Assembly (NCBI RefSeq): GCF_000263595.1
Contig: NZ_ADES01000011.1
Location: forward strand, 1 to 64,000
Source: Gardnerella vaginalis 1500E
GTDB lineage: Bacteria; Actinomycetota; Actinomycetes; Actinomycetales; Bifidobacteriaceae
DNA: 64,000 nt
Reading direction: 5' to 3'
Shown: one piece after another, positions 1 to 9,595 of the stretch
Layout: each line of letters starts with the position of its first letter
Numbering within the stretch: position 1 is the first letter of the stretch
Position numbers and translations under genes: made by a program
The notes under the pieces: generated by a model
The model's input: the letters and a program-made list of their open reading frames with translations, nothing else
Told to the model about the DNA's origin: nothing
The model's database searches: none

Positions 1-69
1 ATTTTCCTTAGCATGCGTTAGTAGCTCTGGGGATGGCACAGAAGACTATAAATAGCTGATTTCTTTGAA

Positions 70-1179
70 TTATTGCGCTTTATTGTAGTTTAGAGGAAGT
101 GTTATTTCGAAATTAGGGCCGCGCTTGTCATCTACTACCTTAACAGTGCCATTATGTAGTCCAGCTGCCCAACGAGCAATTGACAAACCTAATCCAGTTC
201 CGCCAGACTCAGTACCAATTCTTTTATTTCCCTTAACAAATCTACGGAAAATATCAGCTCGATCTTCTACAGGAATTTGATTACCAAAATTAACTACGTT
301 GCTTACAACAGTATTCTGCAGATGATTAATATGAGCGCTAATTAACACACGAGTTCCGTCGTTTGAATGTTTAAGCGCGTTGGAAATAACGTTAGTAAAC
401 AATTGTGAAAGACGGTCTTGGTCTCCTGTTAATTCAATACCATTTTCAATCTGAATGCTAATTTCATGATTATGACCAGCGTCAGCTATTTCAAGAGGCT
501 CAATAATTTCATCAATAAAATCCGCAAAATTAAATGACGTAATATTAAGGCTTTCAGCCCCTGCTTCAACCCTAGATAGGTCAAGAAGAAAAGCAATAAG
601 ATCCGCTAATCTGTGTGTTTGGTTCAAAATAGCTTCCATATTGGACTCAGTAGGTTCAACAACCCCATCTGCAAGATTTTCAAGCATCGCTTGCAAAGCA
701 GATACTGGAGTGCGCAACTCATGGCTTACGTTTGCTATAAGTTCGCGTCTCATTTGATCAGCATGCTCAAGTTCCTCGGCCATTTCGTTAAAAGCAAGCG
801 TAAGTTTACCAACTTCGTCGCGTCGATTTTCTACAGCAACTCTTACGGAATAATCACCGTCTGCCATTGCTTCTGAAGCGTCTTTCATTTGACGAAGAGG
901 AGCAGTAAGTCCTCTTGAAAAAACGTAAGTGATTCCTAATGCAACAACCAGTGTTAATGGCATAGCAATCCATCCGTTTAATCCTGTTTTTAGCAAAAAC
1001 CATGCCATTACGAATGCAATAGCAGTTGCGAACACAATAATCGCAGAAAGTTCAATTTTTAGAGATGAAAAAAATCCAACTGGGCGATTTGGGTAACGGT
1101 GTTCTTGCTTATTTTGATTCGATATATTGTTAGATTTTTCCTTGTTAGAAGTATTTTTCTTAAATAAAAGTTTTTTCAT
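70..1179 (-). CDS. Two-component sensor histidine kinase
   Basis: Membrane histidine kinase of 369 residues. After a polar N-terminus there are two transmembrane segments (about 44-63 and 70-87) separated by only a few residues, so there is almost no external sensor domain. A HAMP linker (about 88-140) follows, then the dimerisation/phosphoacceptor helix with the motif NVSHELRTP (His about 153) and the ATP-binding domain with N-box NVISNALKHS and G2 box GGTGLGLSIARW. The usual DxGxG G1 box reads NFGNQIP, a variation also familiar in actinobacterial kinases. It lies 91 bases downstream of the response regulator on the same strand, so the two are probably cotranscribed and form a pair. The short loop suggests it senses membrane or envelope state, which is inference; the ligand is unknown. 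Confidence 0.92.
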   Translation of the reverse strand: MKKLLFKKNTSNKEKSNNISNQNKQEHRYPNRPVGFFSSLKIELSAIIVFATAIAFVMAWFLLKTGLNGWIAMPLTLVVALGITYVFSRGLTAPLRQMKDASEAMADGDYSVRVAVENRRDEVGKLTLAFNEMAEELEHADQMRRELIANVSHELRTPVSALQAMLENLADGVVEPTESNMEAILNQTHRLADLIAFLLDLSRVEAGAESLNITSFNFADFIDEIIEPLEIADAGHNHEISIQIENGIELTGDQDRLSQLFTNVISNALKHSNDGTRVLISAHINHLQNTVVSNVVNFGNQIPVEDRADIFRRFVKGNKRIGTESGGTGLGLSIARWAAGLHNGTVKVVDDKRGPNFEITLPLNYNKAQ

Positions 1180-1270
1180 AATAGTTAATTAGTTTTAGAT
1201 TTGCACTAATGATTTATATATAAAATTACATAATAATTATGTAAAAAGTGGTGTTAAATTAGGGTAATTT

Positions 1271-2023
1271 TTATGAAGCTTGTGATTGAAGTACCTGCTC
1301 ATAATCATTCATAGGTGGTTCAAAAGCGTAACCTATACCGTGAACTGTGCGAATCCACTCTGAACCAATCTTATGGCGAAGTGACTTAATGTGAGAATCA
1401 ACAGTTCTTGTGCCGGAAGCATCTGGCCAATCCCATACTTGTTCTAGTAGCTCTTCGCGCTTAAAAACATTATGTGGATGTCTAGCAAAAGTCGCAAGTA
1501 AATCAAATTCAGTAGGAGTAAAATGCACTTCCTCATCGTTTAGCATTACTTGGCGTTGACGAGGTTTAATAACAAGCGCTCCAAAATTAAGGGTTCGCTC
1601 ATTCTCCATGGTTTTTGCTATTTGAGCAGCTCTTTCTACTCGGCGAAGCAATGCTGCGCAACGAGCAATTAATTCGCGAGGAGAAAAAGGCTTAGTCATA
1701 TAATCATCAGCGCCAGCGCTTAATCCGACTATTTTATCTGCTTCTGCATCTCTAGCAGTAAGCATAAGAATAGGGACGGGTCTTTTTGCAATAATCCTAC
1801 GCGTAGCCTCAATGCCATCCATTATTGGAAGCATAATATCCATGATTATAAGATCAGGTTTAAGCTGTTCTGCCGCTCTAACAGCAGATGCTCCATCAGC
1901 AGCAACTCTAGCTCTCCAGCCTTGAGCAGTAATGCGTTGTGCAATTGCTGTAGCAAGATCTGGCTCATCTTCAACCACAAGAATGGTACGAAGCGTGTTG
2001 CTAACCGATGGAGCATTTAGCAT
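1271..2023 (-). CDS. OmpR/PhoB-family response regulator
   Basis: DNA-binding response regulator of 250 residues. The receiver domain (about 12-125) has the acidic pair in VVEDEPD, the phosphoacceptor Asp in LIIMDIMLP (about 62), the conserved Thr in MLTARD and Lys in MTKPFSP. The C-terminal winged helix (about 150-240) has the OmpR-type motifs FTPTEFDLL and SHIKSLRHKIG followed by WIRTVHGIGYAF. It is the first gene of a pair with the histidine kinase immediately downstream, which should phosphorylate it. The start was taken at the Met preceding LNAPSV, with an AAAGG-type ribosome site about 10 bases upstream. Targets cannot be read from the sequence. Confidence 0.93.
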   Translation of the reverse strand: MLNAPSVSNTLRTILVVEDEPDLATAIAQRITAQGWRARVAADGASAVRAAEQLKPDLIIMDIMLPIMDGIEATRRIIAKRPVPILMLTARDAEADKIVGLSAGADDYMTKPFSPRELIARCAALLRRVERAAQIAKTMENERTLNFGALVIKPRQRQVMLNDEEVHFTPTEFDLLATFARHPHNVFKREELLEQVWDWPDASGTRTVDSHIKSLRHKIGSEWIRTVHGIGYAFEPPMNDYEQVLQSQAS

Positions 2024-2040
2024 ATTTTTTAATAAACCTT

Positions 2041-4314
2041 TCAGTGTTGTACTGGCTTTAAGAATACCGCACCTAACGCTGGAACGGTAATTCTTGCTGA
2101 GTATGGGCGAGAATGATATTCTTCAGCAGCTGCAGTAAATGTGCCATTGTGAATATCAGAACCGCAATACTTTGCGTCATCGGTTGTGAGTATCTCTTCC
2201 CACTGGCCGCCCTTTGGCAACGCAACCTGGTAGTCTTGCCAAGCTTGACCTGAGAAGTTTACTACTACAACAATTTCTTCGCCGTCATCGCCAATACGCA
2301 TGTAGCTTAATGCGTTGTGGTCGGAATCGTCACTTGTAAGCCACTGGAAACCATCAGGAGTAAAGTCTTGACTCCAGAAAGCTCTAGAACTCTTATACAA
2401 GGCGTTCAAATCTGCAACAAGCTTTTGCACTCCTTGATGGAATGGCCACTGCAATTCATTCCAGTTAAGAGAAGTATTGAAGTTCCATTCGCTGGACTGT
2501 CCAATTTCACCGCCCATAAACAGCAAGTTCTTGCCTGGGTGAGACCACTGGTACGCAAGCAAAGCACGCAAGCCTGCGAACTGTTGCCATTCATCTCCTG
2601 GCATCTTTCCAAGCAGTGAACCCTTGCCATATACGACTTCATCGTGGCTTAATGGCAACACGTAATGTTCAGAATACGCGTAAACCATAGAGAAGGTAAT
2701 CTCATTGTGATGCCAGCGACGATTAATTGGCTCTTCCTTAAGGTATTGCAATGTGTCGTGCATCCAACCCATGTTCCACTTCAAGCCGAAGCCTAAGCCG
2801 CCCATATCGGTTGGTGCTGTTACTCCCTGATAAGCAGTAGATTCCTCAGCAATCATCATGATGCCAGGATTATTCTTGTAAGCAGTAGCGTTTGCTTCCT
2901 TAATGAAATCAATAGCTTCAAGGTTTTCTCGACCGCCGTAAATATTTGGTCTCCACTGCCCATTTTCTCGACTGTAATCCAAGTAAAGCATGGAAGACAC
3001 TGCATCGACGCGCAGTGCGTCAACGTGGTACTCATCCAACCAGAAGCAAGCATTGGCAACAAGGAAGTTGCGAACTTCGTGGCGACCAAAGTTGAAGATA
3101 TAAGTACCCCAATCAGGATGTTCTCCTCGCATAGGATCAGGATCTTCATAAAGTGCCGTACCGTCGAAACGACCAAGAGCGAAGTCATCCTTAGGGAAGT
3201 GGGCAGGAACCCAATCCATAATGACACCAATTCCTGCTTTGTGAAGCTTATCTACAAGGTACTTAAAGTCATCAGGGGAGCCGAGTCGAGAATCTACAGC
3301 ATAGTAGCCTGTAACCTGGTAGCCCCAAGATCCAGAGAATGGGTACTGTGTAAGAGGCATAAACTCAACGTGAGTAAAGCCTTCTTTTTGCACGTAGTCA
3401 ACCAAGTGGTCAGCAAGCTCGCGATAATTACCTAAATCGCGATTCCAACTGTTAGCTTGTATTTCGTAAATACTTATTGGGCCATTGTGTGCATCAGTTT
3501 TTGCACGCTTATCCATCCAATCGGTATCGTGCCACTTAAATTCAGAATCGACAACAATGGATCCAGTATTTGGTGGAACTTCATGAGAGCGTTCCATTGG
3601 ATCGGCCTTCATAATCCAGTTGCCAGACTGCGTAAGAATTTCATACTTGTATACTTCGCCAGCTGTAACACCTGGAATGAAAAGTTCCCAAATTCCTGAA
3701 GATCCAAGGGAGCGCATTGCGTGACGTCGGCCATTCCAGTAATTAAAGTTTCCAACAACTCGAACTGCGCGAGCATTCGGCGCCCAAACAGAAAAAGCAG
3801 TGCCGGTTACTTTCTTTACCATCTTACCTGTTTCAGGAGAAACAAGACCCCAAGAATCGGTAATAGTCTTAATATGCGCGCCTAACGCTTCCCAAAGACG
3901 TTCATGACGACCTTCGCCGAACAGGTACATATCAAGATCGCCAACTTGAGGCAAATAGCGATACGGGTCATCGTCTGTTGATTCAGAGCCGTCAATTTCT
4001 ACAGTATGAACGCGGTAGCTTGGCACAGACCAAGTTTTACTTTTCGCATGCTTTACTGCAGGAATAACAGCGGTAAAAATGCCATTATATTCATGCTTAG
4101 CTTCGTATTCTCCGCTCTTGGTGAGAATTACTACTTTCTTTGCCATTGGGCGTAAAACGCGGACGGTTACAGTGTCAGCACCTTTGTCAGTTCCAAGGTG
4201 GCCGCCGAGAACCTCATGTGGATTGTAATACTCTGCATTGCTCACCGCAGCTAATACGTCCTGACGGACTGGGACTGCGACTGCATCTTCATTGATGTTA
4301 GTAACTGTACTCAT
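2041..4314 (-). CDS. glgB: 1,4-alpha-glucan branching enzyme (GlgB)
   Basis: Cytoplasmic glycogen branching enzyme, 757 residues, GH13. It cuts alpha-1,4 glucan chains and re-attaches them by alpha-1,6 bonds. The N-terminal part contains a CBM48-like domain ([20 protein letters not shown]). The catalytic barrel shows [14 protein letters not shown], the nucleophile region [10 protein letters not shown], the acid/base region [10 protein letters not shown] and [17 protein letters not shown]. The length fits the family. I chose the Met of MSTVTN; another in-frame ATG lies 12 bases upstream (4326) and neither has a strong ribosome site. It faces away from carD. With glgX at 35.4 kb it implies an internal glycogen cycle. 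Confidence 0.95.
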   Translation of the reverse strand: MSTVTNINEDAVAVPVRQDVLAAVSNAEYYNPHEVLGGHLGTDKGADTVTVRVLRPMAKKVVILTKSGEYEAKHEYNGIFTAVIPAVKHAKSKTWSVPSYRVHTVEIDGSESTDDDPYRYLPQVGDLDMYLFGEGRHERLWEALGAHIKTITDSWGLVSPETGKMVKKVTGTAFSVWAPNARAVRVVGNFNYWNGRRHAMRSLGSSGIWELFIPGVTAGEVYKYEILTQSGNWIMKADPMERSHEVPPNTGSIVVDSEFKWHDTDWMDKRAKTDAHNGPISIYEIQANSWNRDLGNYRELADHLVDYVQKEGFTHVEFMPLTQYPFSGSWGYQVTGYYAVDSRLGSPDDFKYLVDKLHKAGIGVIMDWVPAHFPKDDFALGRFDGTALYEDPDPMRGEHPDWGTYIFNFGRHEVRNFLVANACFWLDEYHVDALRVDAVSSMLYLDYSRENGQWRPNIYGGRENLEAIDFIKEANATAYKNNPGIMMIAEESTAYQGVTAPTDMGGLGFGLKWNMGWMHDTLQYLKEEPINRRWHHNEITFSMVYAYSEHYVLPLSHDEVVYGKGSLLGKMPGDEWQQFAGLRALLAYQWSHPGKNLLFMGGEIGQSSEWNFNTSLNWNELQWPFHQGVQKLVADLNALYKSSRAFWSQDFTPDGFQWLTSDDSDHNALSYMRIGDDGEEIVVVVNFSGQAWQDYQVALPKGGQWEEILTTDDAKYCGSDIHNGTFTAAAEEYHSRPYSARITVPALGAVFLKPVQH

Positions 4315-4449
4315 GTTGACTATCATACATGGTTTATTGCTATAAGTCGCGTGTGTTTCGCAGTATTGTGAAAAATTTATGAAAGTTTTTTCAAGTCTTG
4401 CCCTTATGGGAAACTGTTATGAGTTTTTCTGTGCGTACGGAGGGTTCTG

Positions 4450-5046
4450 TTGGAATATCAAGTCGGCGATATGGTCGTCTATCCTCGTCACGGTGCAGCT
4501 CGTGTTGAAGAAATAAGTGAGCGCACTGTAAAAGGTGTAACTCGTCAATATCTGCGCTTAGTAGTGTTGTCGTCAGATGGTTTGGAAATTAATGTACCAG
4601 TAGACAATGTTAAAAAAGTAGGCGTACGTGACATTGTTGGGGCTCAAGAAGTAGCAAAAGTTTTTGAAATTTTGCGCACTCCAATTATTGAAAAAGAAAT
4701 GAATTGGTCTAGGCGGTACAAGCTTAATGTTGAGAAGATTGCCACCGGTGATGTGAACAATATTGCTGAAGTTGTGCGTGATTTATCTCAACGCGATGTA
4801 GACGAGCATGGTCTGTCTGCTGGCGAAAAGCGTATGCTTTCACGCGCTCGCAGTATTCTAATTTCTGAAATTGCTTTGTCTGAAAAGATTGATGAATTGG
4901 AAGCTGAGCGTCTTCTTGATGTAAATCTTGGCTACAAAGACCCCCAGGAAGGTGATGATAAGCATCATACTTGCGCGCCTGATGAGCCTGCATCTCAGAC
5001 TTTATTGCTTTTAGAAGAGCGTAATAAAAAAGCAAAAAAGAAGTAA
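4450..5046 (+). CDS. carD: CarD/CdnL-type RNA polymerase-binding regulator
   Basis: 198-residue CarD-family protein. It begins with the typical CarD_TRCF Tudor-like fold (YQVGDMVVYPRHGAARVEEI), which in relatives binds the RNA polymerase beta subunit. The helical C-terminal half (about 75-165) would contact promoter DNA and stabilise open complexes, as known for actinobacterial CarD. The tail is Lys-rich (KKAKKK). The start is TTG at 4450, chosen because a GGAGGG ribosome site sits six bases upstream and the protein then begins exactly at the family start. It is followed by a strong bidirectional terminator. Expected to be a global factor for rRNA and housekeeping transcription. Confidence 0.93.
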   Translation: MEYQVGDMVVYPRHGAARVEEISERTVKGVTRQYLRLVVLSSDGLEINVPVDNVKKVGVRDIVGAQEVAKVFEILRTPIIEKEMNWSRRYKLNVEKIATGDVNNIAEVVRDLSQRDVDEHGLSAGEKRMLSRARSILISEIALSEKIDELEAERLLDVNLGYKDPQEGDDKHHTCAPDEPASQTLLLLEERNKKAKKK

Positions 5047-5129
5047 GTCTAAATTTTTAATTAGTTAATTTAGTTAATTTAATAATGTAACTGTTTTACA
5101 AATTAAATTAATTGTTAGATTTCAGCAAT

Positions 5130-5167
5130 AAAAAATCTCTTGCACCATATGATGCAAGAGATTTTTT
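5130..5167. terminator. Bidirectional terminator between carD and the metal-binding lipoprotein gene
   Basis: Perfect 15-bp inverted repeat (5130-5144 with 5153-5167) around an 8-base loop. The outer arms are A-run and T-run, so the hairpin has a U-tract in both directions and can end both convergent transcripts. Confidence 0.9.
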
Positions 5168-5195
5168 GTTATAGCGATTGAAGCTTTGTTACTGT

Positions 5196-6247
5196 TTACT
5201 TGCCTGGATCTTGCTGACCCTGATTTGAATTCTTAGGATCAGTATTCTTGGCTATAGTTGGCTTCTTAGTAATAGGTTTCTTTGGTGAATCTTGATCATC
5301 AATATTCTTGCGCATATCTTTTGTATCGTTAAGAGAGTTTTGAAGATCATCGCAAATTTTCAAAATCCACTGATCTAGCTGATTGGCATACTTAGGCATA
5401 AGCTCACTTACGCGTACTGTCGACGTGTAGCTTCTACCAGCAATACCATTTAGAAGATTAAGAACATCATTGCCTTGCTGACTATCACTAATAAGAACAT
5501 CAATCTTACGATCTTCAATGAGCTTTTGGAATTCTTCTACACTTGAACGTTGTGGTTCAGTGTTATTGCTTATAGCGTCAGAATATTCCTTAGGAGCTGC
5601 ATCCTTTACGTTCATGTCTGCCATAAGCCAGAACAGAATTGGCGAGGTTGAAGCATATTTTGCATCACTATGATTTTTAGCAAAATCACTAATAGAACTT
5701 GCTAATTTCTTTTCGCTATTTTGCCATTCAGATAGTCGCTGAGCAAAATCATGCTTCTTAGCCGGAAGAACCTTTGAGAAAGTATCAGCCATTGATGAAG
5801 CCATAGCTTCTCTTGCATCGTGAGAGAACCACAAGTACGGATTATCTCCATTTAATGCACCAACTGTTGCAGCTGCACTGATAGTTTCAGCCTTTTTTGG
5901 ATGCACTTTAGAAGCCCAATCGTCGTATCCTGCGCCGTTTGTAATTAATACTTGCGCATCCTGCATATTTTCCAAGTCTTTTGGTTTAGGCTTAAAAGAT
6001 GAAATATCAGTATTTGCACCAGCCATTATCGATTCGACTTTAACGTCTTTACCGCCGATTTCTTTAGCCAAGCTGCCCCAAGTATCTACAGTAGATACAA
6101 CAGTTATTTGTGTTGCTGCTTTAGGTTTTCTTTTGGCTTTTCTACCTGCTGACCGCATGCCGAAAATCCAAGAAGTACTGCAGATGCAATAAGGCATGTT
6201 GAAACGGTTTTGCCAAATTTTTTTGCCGCGCAAATAATGGTACGCAT
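5196..6247 (-). pseudogene. Zinc/manganese ABC transporter substrate-binding lipoprotein, frameshifted after the signal peptide
   Basis: The 5' part (6247 to about 6104) encodes a lipoprotein signal: a basic start, hydrophobic core and lipobox LLGFSACG, preceded by an AAGGAG ribosome site. Reading on, that frame stops at TAA in KENLKQQHK. The mature domain lies in another frame: it has TQITVVSTVDTWGSLAKEIG and runs about 300 residues with features of the ZnuA/TroA family of metal-binding proteins (IMAGANTDISSF, LITNGAGYDDWA, NPYLWFSHDA), down to a Lys/Pro-rich tail. One added base in the A-rich stretch around 6123-6145 would join both into a normal lipoprotein of about 350 residues. Options are a real null mutation, a phase-variable or slippery site, or a sequencing error. 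No permease or ATPase gene is adjacent. Confidence 0.82.
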
Positions 6248-6369
6248 CACTGTGGCTCCTTCTTTGATAATAGTGCGTCGGCGCACATTAGTTTTGCTTG
6301 TCGACTAATACACTTCTATACCTCACGATAGCCTATCCTTACGAATTGTGCGAGTTGGGAGGCATATTT

Positions 6370-7251
6370 ATGGTTATTGTTCTTGATGGTAAAGCACTTG
6401 CTGGCAAAATTAAGGAAGATTTGTCTGCACGCGTTGCGCTATTGCGTAAAAATGGTATTGAACCGGGATTGGGTACTCTACTTGTTGGGAATGATCCTGG
6501 ATCATTAAAGTATGTTGCTGGAAAACACAAAGATTGCGAAGAAGTTGGGATTCGTTCAATCAGATGTGATTTGCCAGAAGATGCTAGTGAAGATGACATT
6601 CTTAAAGCAGTTGAGCAATTGAACAATGATCCGCTTTGTACAGGTTTTATTGTGCAATTGCCTCTTCCTAAGGGCGTGGATTCTCAAAATATTATTGCGG
6701 CAATAGACCCTGCAAAAGATTGTGATGGAATGCATCCTTATAATCTAGGCGAGCTTGTGATGCATATTTCTGGAGATATTACAACGCCTTTGCCGTGTAC
6801 TCCTCGTGGAATTTTAGCTTTGTTAGACGAGTATGGAATTAATCTTTCTGGTAAAAACGTTTGTGTTCTCGGTCGAGGAATCACGGTTGGGCGAACAATC
6901 GGTCTGCTTCTTACGCGCAGGGGAGTAGATGCAACTGTTACACTATGCCACACTCATACTAAAAATTTGCAGGAAATTATGCGTGGATCTGACGTTATTA
7001 TTGCTGCAATGGGCTGTGCTGGTTTTGTTAAGCCAGAAGATATTAAACCTGGTGCAGTTCTAGTTGACGTTGGCGTATCTCGCATATTTGATGAGGAAGC
7101 GGGAAGATATCGTATAAAAGGCGATGTGGATGTTGCTTGCCGTGAGATTGCTGGAGCATATTCTCCAAATCCTGGTGGAGTAGGCCCTATGACACGCGCT
7201 ATGCTTCTTGCGAATGTTGTTGATATGGCTGAAAGAAAGCTTCAAAATTAA
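6370..7251 (+). CDS. folD: Bifunctional methylenetetrahydrofolate dehydrogenase/cyclohydrolase (FolD)
   Basis: Cytosolic one-carbon enzyme of 293 residues interconverting 5,10-methylene-, 5,10-methenyl- and 10-formyl-tetrahydrofolate with NADP. Visible family motifs are YVAGKHKDCEEVGI (with the catalytic Lys), GFIVQLPLPKG, PCTPRGILALL and the nucleotide-binding VLGRGITVGRTIG, ending in NPGGVGPMTRAMLLANV. The ATG at 6370 was chosen over an upstream in-frame start because GGGAGG lies just ahead and the protein then starts at the family start (MVIVLDGK). It is divergent from the broken lipoprotein gene and 138 bases before rpsA. Confidence 0.95.
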   Translation: MVIVLDGKALAGKIKEDLSARVALLRKNGIEPGLGTLLVGNDPGSLKYVAGKHKDCEEVGIRSIRCDLPEDASEDDILKAVEQLNNDPLCTGFIVQLPLPKGVDSQNIIAAIDPAKDCDGMHPYNLGELVMHISGDITTPLPCTPRGILALLDEYGINLSGKNVCVLGRGITVGRTIGLLLTRRGVDATVTLCHTHTKNLQEIMRGSDVIIAAMGCAGFVKPEDIKPGAVLVDVGVSRIFDEEAGRYRIKGDVDVACREIAGAYSPNPGGVGPMTRAMLLANVVDMAERKLQN

Positions 7252-7389
7252 TATTTCGACACTCCCGGACTAAAACGGCAATTTTGGCTAGGCCTGCCTA
7301 TAAACTAGCTCTTTGTGTGCGTAGTATCGCGCATAACTATAACTAAATATCGAGTAATATCCACCCCAAGAAGAAACCACTAATAAATA

Positions 7390-8892
7390 ATGGCAGAGAA
7401 TAATAACGAAGTCGCCAAGGTTGCGATTAATGATATTGGCACCGAAGAAGACTTCATCAAGGCAGTCGATTCAACCATCAAGAATTTTGATGATGGTGAT
7501 TTAGTTGAAGGTACCGTCGTAAAGATTGATCACGACGAAGTATTGTTGGATATCGGCTACAAGACTGAAGGTGTAATTCCTTCCCGTGAACTTTCCATCA
7601 AGAAAGACGTTGATCCAGATGATGTCGTTGAAGTTGGCGACACCATTGAAGCCCTTGTTGTTACTAAGGAAGACAAGGAAGGACGTCTTATTCTCTCCAA
7701 GAAGCGTGCACAGTATGAGCGTGCTTGGGGTGACATCGAGAAGATTAAGGATGCAGACGGCATCGTTGAAGGTACAGTTATTGAAGCTGTTAAGGGCGGC
7801 TTGATTGTAGACATCGGTCTTCGTGGCTTCTTGCCAGCTTCCCTCGTTGAAATGCGTCGCGTTCGCGATCTTTCCCCATACATTGGCCAGAAGATTAAGG
7901 CTAAGATTCTTGAGCTCGATAAGAACCGCAACAACGTTGTGCTTTCTCGTCGTCAGTTCCTTGAGGAAACCCAGTCCGAAGTTCGCGAGACCTTCCTCTC
8001 GCAGCTTAAGAAGGGTCAGATTCGCGAAGGCGTTGTGTCTTCTATCGTAAACTTCGGCGCATTTGTTGACCTCGGCGGCGTTGACGGCCTCATTCACGTG
8101 TCTGAGCTTTCTTGGAAGCACATCGATCACCCATCTGAGGTTGTTAAGGTTGGCGATAAGGTTACCGTTGAAGTTCTCGACGTTGATCTCGATCGCGAAC
8201 GTATTTCCCTTTCCCTTAAGGCAACTCAGGAAGATCCATGGCAGCGCTTCGCTCGCACCCATGTTCCTGGACAGGTTGTTAAGGGCAAGGTTACCAAGAT
8301 CGTTCAGTTCGGTGTGTTCATCTCCGTTGAAGATGGTATTGAGGGCTTGGTTCACATTTCTGAGCTTGCAAACCGTCACGTAGAGAACCCAGAAACTGTT
8401 GTTAAGGCTAACGAAGAAGTATTCGTGAAGGTTATCGACGTTGATCTTGATCGTCGTCGTATCTCCCTCTCCTTGAAGCAAGCTACTGAAGCTGTCGATC
8501 CAAATTCTGAAGATTTCGATCCAGCTCTCTACGGCATGCCAGCTGAATATGATGCTGAAGGTAACTACAAGTACCCAGAAGGCTTCGATCCAAACACTAA
8601 TGAGTGGATGGCTGGATACGAGCAGCAGCGCGAAGAGTGGGAAGCTCAGTATGCTGCAGCTCACGAGCTTTGGGAAGAACACAAGGCATTCGCTGCTAAG
8701 GAACTCGCAGCTGCAGCTGAATCTGCTGCCGCTGACGGCCAGAGCGAAGAAGCTGAAAAGAAGCCAACTAAGGAAGAGAAGAAGGAAGAAGTTGCTTCCA
8801 ACTATTCTTCTGAGGCTTCTAACGAAGGTGCTTTAGCTGATTCCGATCAGCTCGCAGCTTTGCGCGAACAGCTTTTGAGCGAAAAGAAGTAG
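7390..8892 (+). CDS. rpsA: 30S ribosomal protein S1
   Basis: 500-residue S1 protein. Four S1 OB-fold repeats can be followed: about 37-105 (VEGTVVKIDHDEVLLDIGY), 125-190 (VEGTVIEAVKGGLIVDIG), 210-278 (REGVVSSIVNFGAFVDLGG) and 295-365 (VKGKVTKIVQFGVFISVEDG). An acidic Glu/Ala/Lys-rich tail follows (about 395-500). It binds mRNA on the small subunit and supports translation initiation. Codon use is visibly more G+C-rich and uniform than in the neighbours, as expected of a highly expressed gene; this bias also creates a long false frame on the other strand. Four repeats instead of the six in Escherichia coli is usual in actinobacteria. Confidence 0.96.
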   Translation: MAENNNEVAKVAINDIGTEEDFIKAVDSTIKNFDDGDLVEGTVVKIDHDEVLLDIGYKTEGVIPSRELSIKKDVDPDDVVEVGDTIEALVVTKEDKEGRLILSKKRAQYERAWGDIEKIKDADGIVEGTVIEAVKGGLIVDIGLRGFLPASLVEMRRVRDLSPYIGQKIKAKILELDKNRNNVVLSRRQFLEETQSEVRETFLSQLKKGQIREGVVSSIVNFGAFVDLGGVDGLIHVSELSWKHIDHPSEVVKVGDKVTVEVLDVDLDRERISLSLKATQEDPWQRFARTHVPGQVVKGKVTKIVQFGVFISVEDGIEGLVHISELANRHVENPETVVKANEEVFVKVIDVDLDRRRISLSLKQATEAVDPNSEDFDPALYGMPAEYDAEGNYKYPEGFDPNTNEWMAGYEQQREEWEAQYAAAHELWEEHKAFAAKELAAAAESAAADGQSEEAEKKPTKEEKKEEVASNYSSEASNEGALADSDQLAALREQLLSEKK

Positions 8893-8922
8893 TTTTCTAC
8901 TTTCTACTAGAAGCTTATTAAC

Positions 8923-8954
8923 AATTGCCCTGGTGAGTGATCATCGGGGCAATT
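8923..8954 (+). terminator. rpsA terminator
   Basis: Hairpin with an 8-bp perfect outer stem (8923-8930 with 8947-8954) extended inward by six pairs including two G-U, closing on a GTGA loop, then a T-rich stretch. The stretch GCCCTGGTGAGTGAT recurs in the terminator at 9469-9502. Confidence 0.85.
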
Positions 8955-9113
8955 TTGTTTATGTTTTACTACTATTTTGAGTATGTTTTGCGAGTATTTT
9001 TGTGACTCAAGTTTTGTAATTAAATATAGGTACAATTAATTTTCTTTTAAGAATCATGATTATATGATGCTTTTAAGCATTAATCATAATTATTAAAAGG
9101 ATTGGTGAAGATT

Positions 9114-9443
9114 ATGAGCACGTTTGACAACAATCAGAAAAATGCTCAGTCCCCTTCGTACGATGGGAATAGTGAGGAGAACGCTAAAGCAACTTTAGTA
9201 AGCTCGCGCAATAAAATTGTTGCAGGTTTGCTAGCGATTTTCTTAGGCACATTAGGTATTCACAATTTCTATCTTGGTTTTAAAGGCAAGGCGATTGCAC
9301 AGCTGCTTATTTCTGTTCTTTCCTTTGGTTTTCTGTTGATCATTACAGCAATATGGGCATTGGTTGAGGGTATTTTGATTCTTTGCTCAAAGCCTGGAAC
9401 TAAGTGGCACAAAGATGCTGATGGTGCTGAGTTAAAGGATTAG
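9114..9443 (+). CDS. TM2-domain membrane protein
   Basis: Small membrane protein of 109 residues. A polar N-terminus (about 1-33) precedes a TM2 domain: SSRNKIVAGLLAIFLG, then HNFYLGFKGKAIAQL and a second hydrophobic helix, ending WHKDADGAEL. TM2 proteins have two membrane helices joined by a short turn containing conserved polar residues; their function in bacteria is poorly known. I chose ATG 9114; a TTG 12 bases upstream is possible. Its C-terminal 80 residues are nearly the same as those of the next gene, so the two are tandem duplicates differing in their N-terminal tails. Confidence 0.85.
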   Translation: MSTFDNNQKNAQSPSYDGNSEENAKATLVSSRNKIVAGLLAIFLGTLGIHNFYLGFKGKAIAQLLISVLSFGFLLIITAIWALVEGILILCSKPGTKWHKDADGAELKD

Positions 9444-9468
9444 TGTTTTATAATTATTGTTAATAAAT

Positions 9469-9502
9469 AAGATGCCCTGGTGAGTGATTATCTGGGCATC
9501 TT
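9469..9502 (+). terminator. Terminator of the first TM2 gene
   Basis: Nine-bp perfect stem (9469-9477 with 9494-9502) followed by TTTT. The left arm and loop share 15 identical bases with the rpsA terminator. Confidence 0.82.
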
Positions 9503-9595
9503 TTAATATCTTTAGTAATAACGCTTTTATTTATTAATTTTTTATTATATAGTTTTTAAGAAAATAAATTTCTTACGAGAGAAAGTGTAATTATT

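Noticed and set aside
7501-8682. 393-codon open frame opposite rpsA
   Set aside because: By-product of rpsA codon use; the repeated Asn/Leu-rich composition mirrors the S1 repeats.
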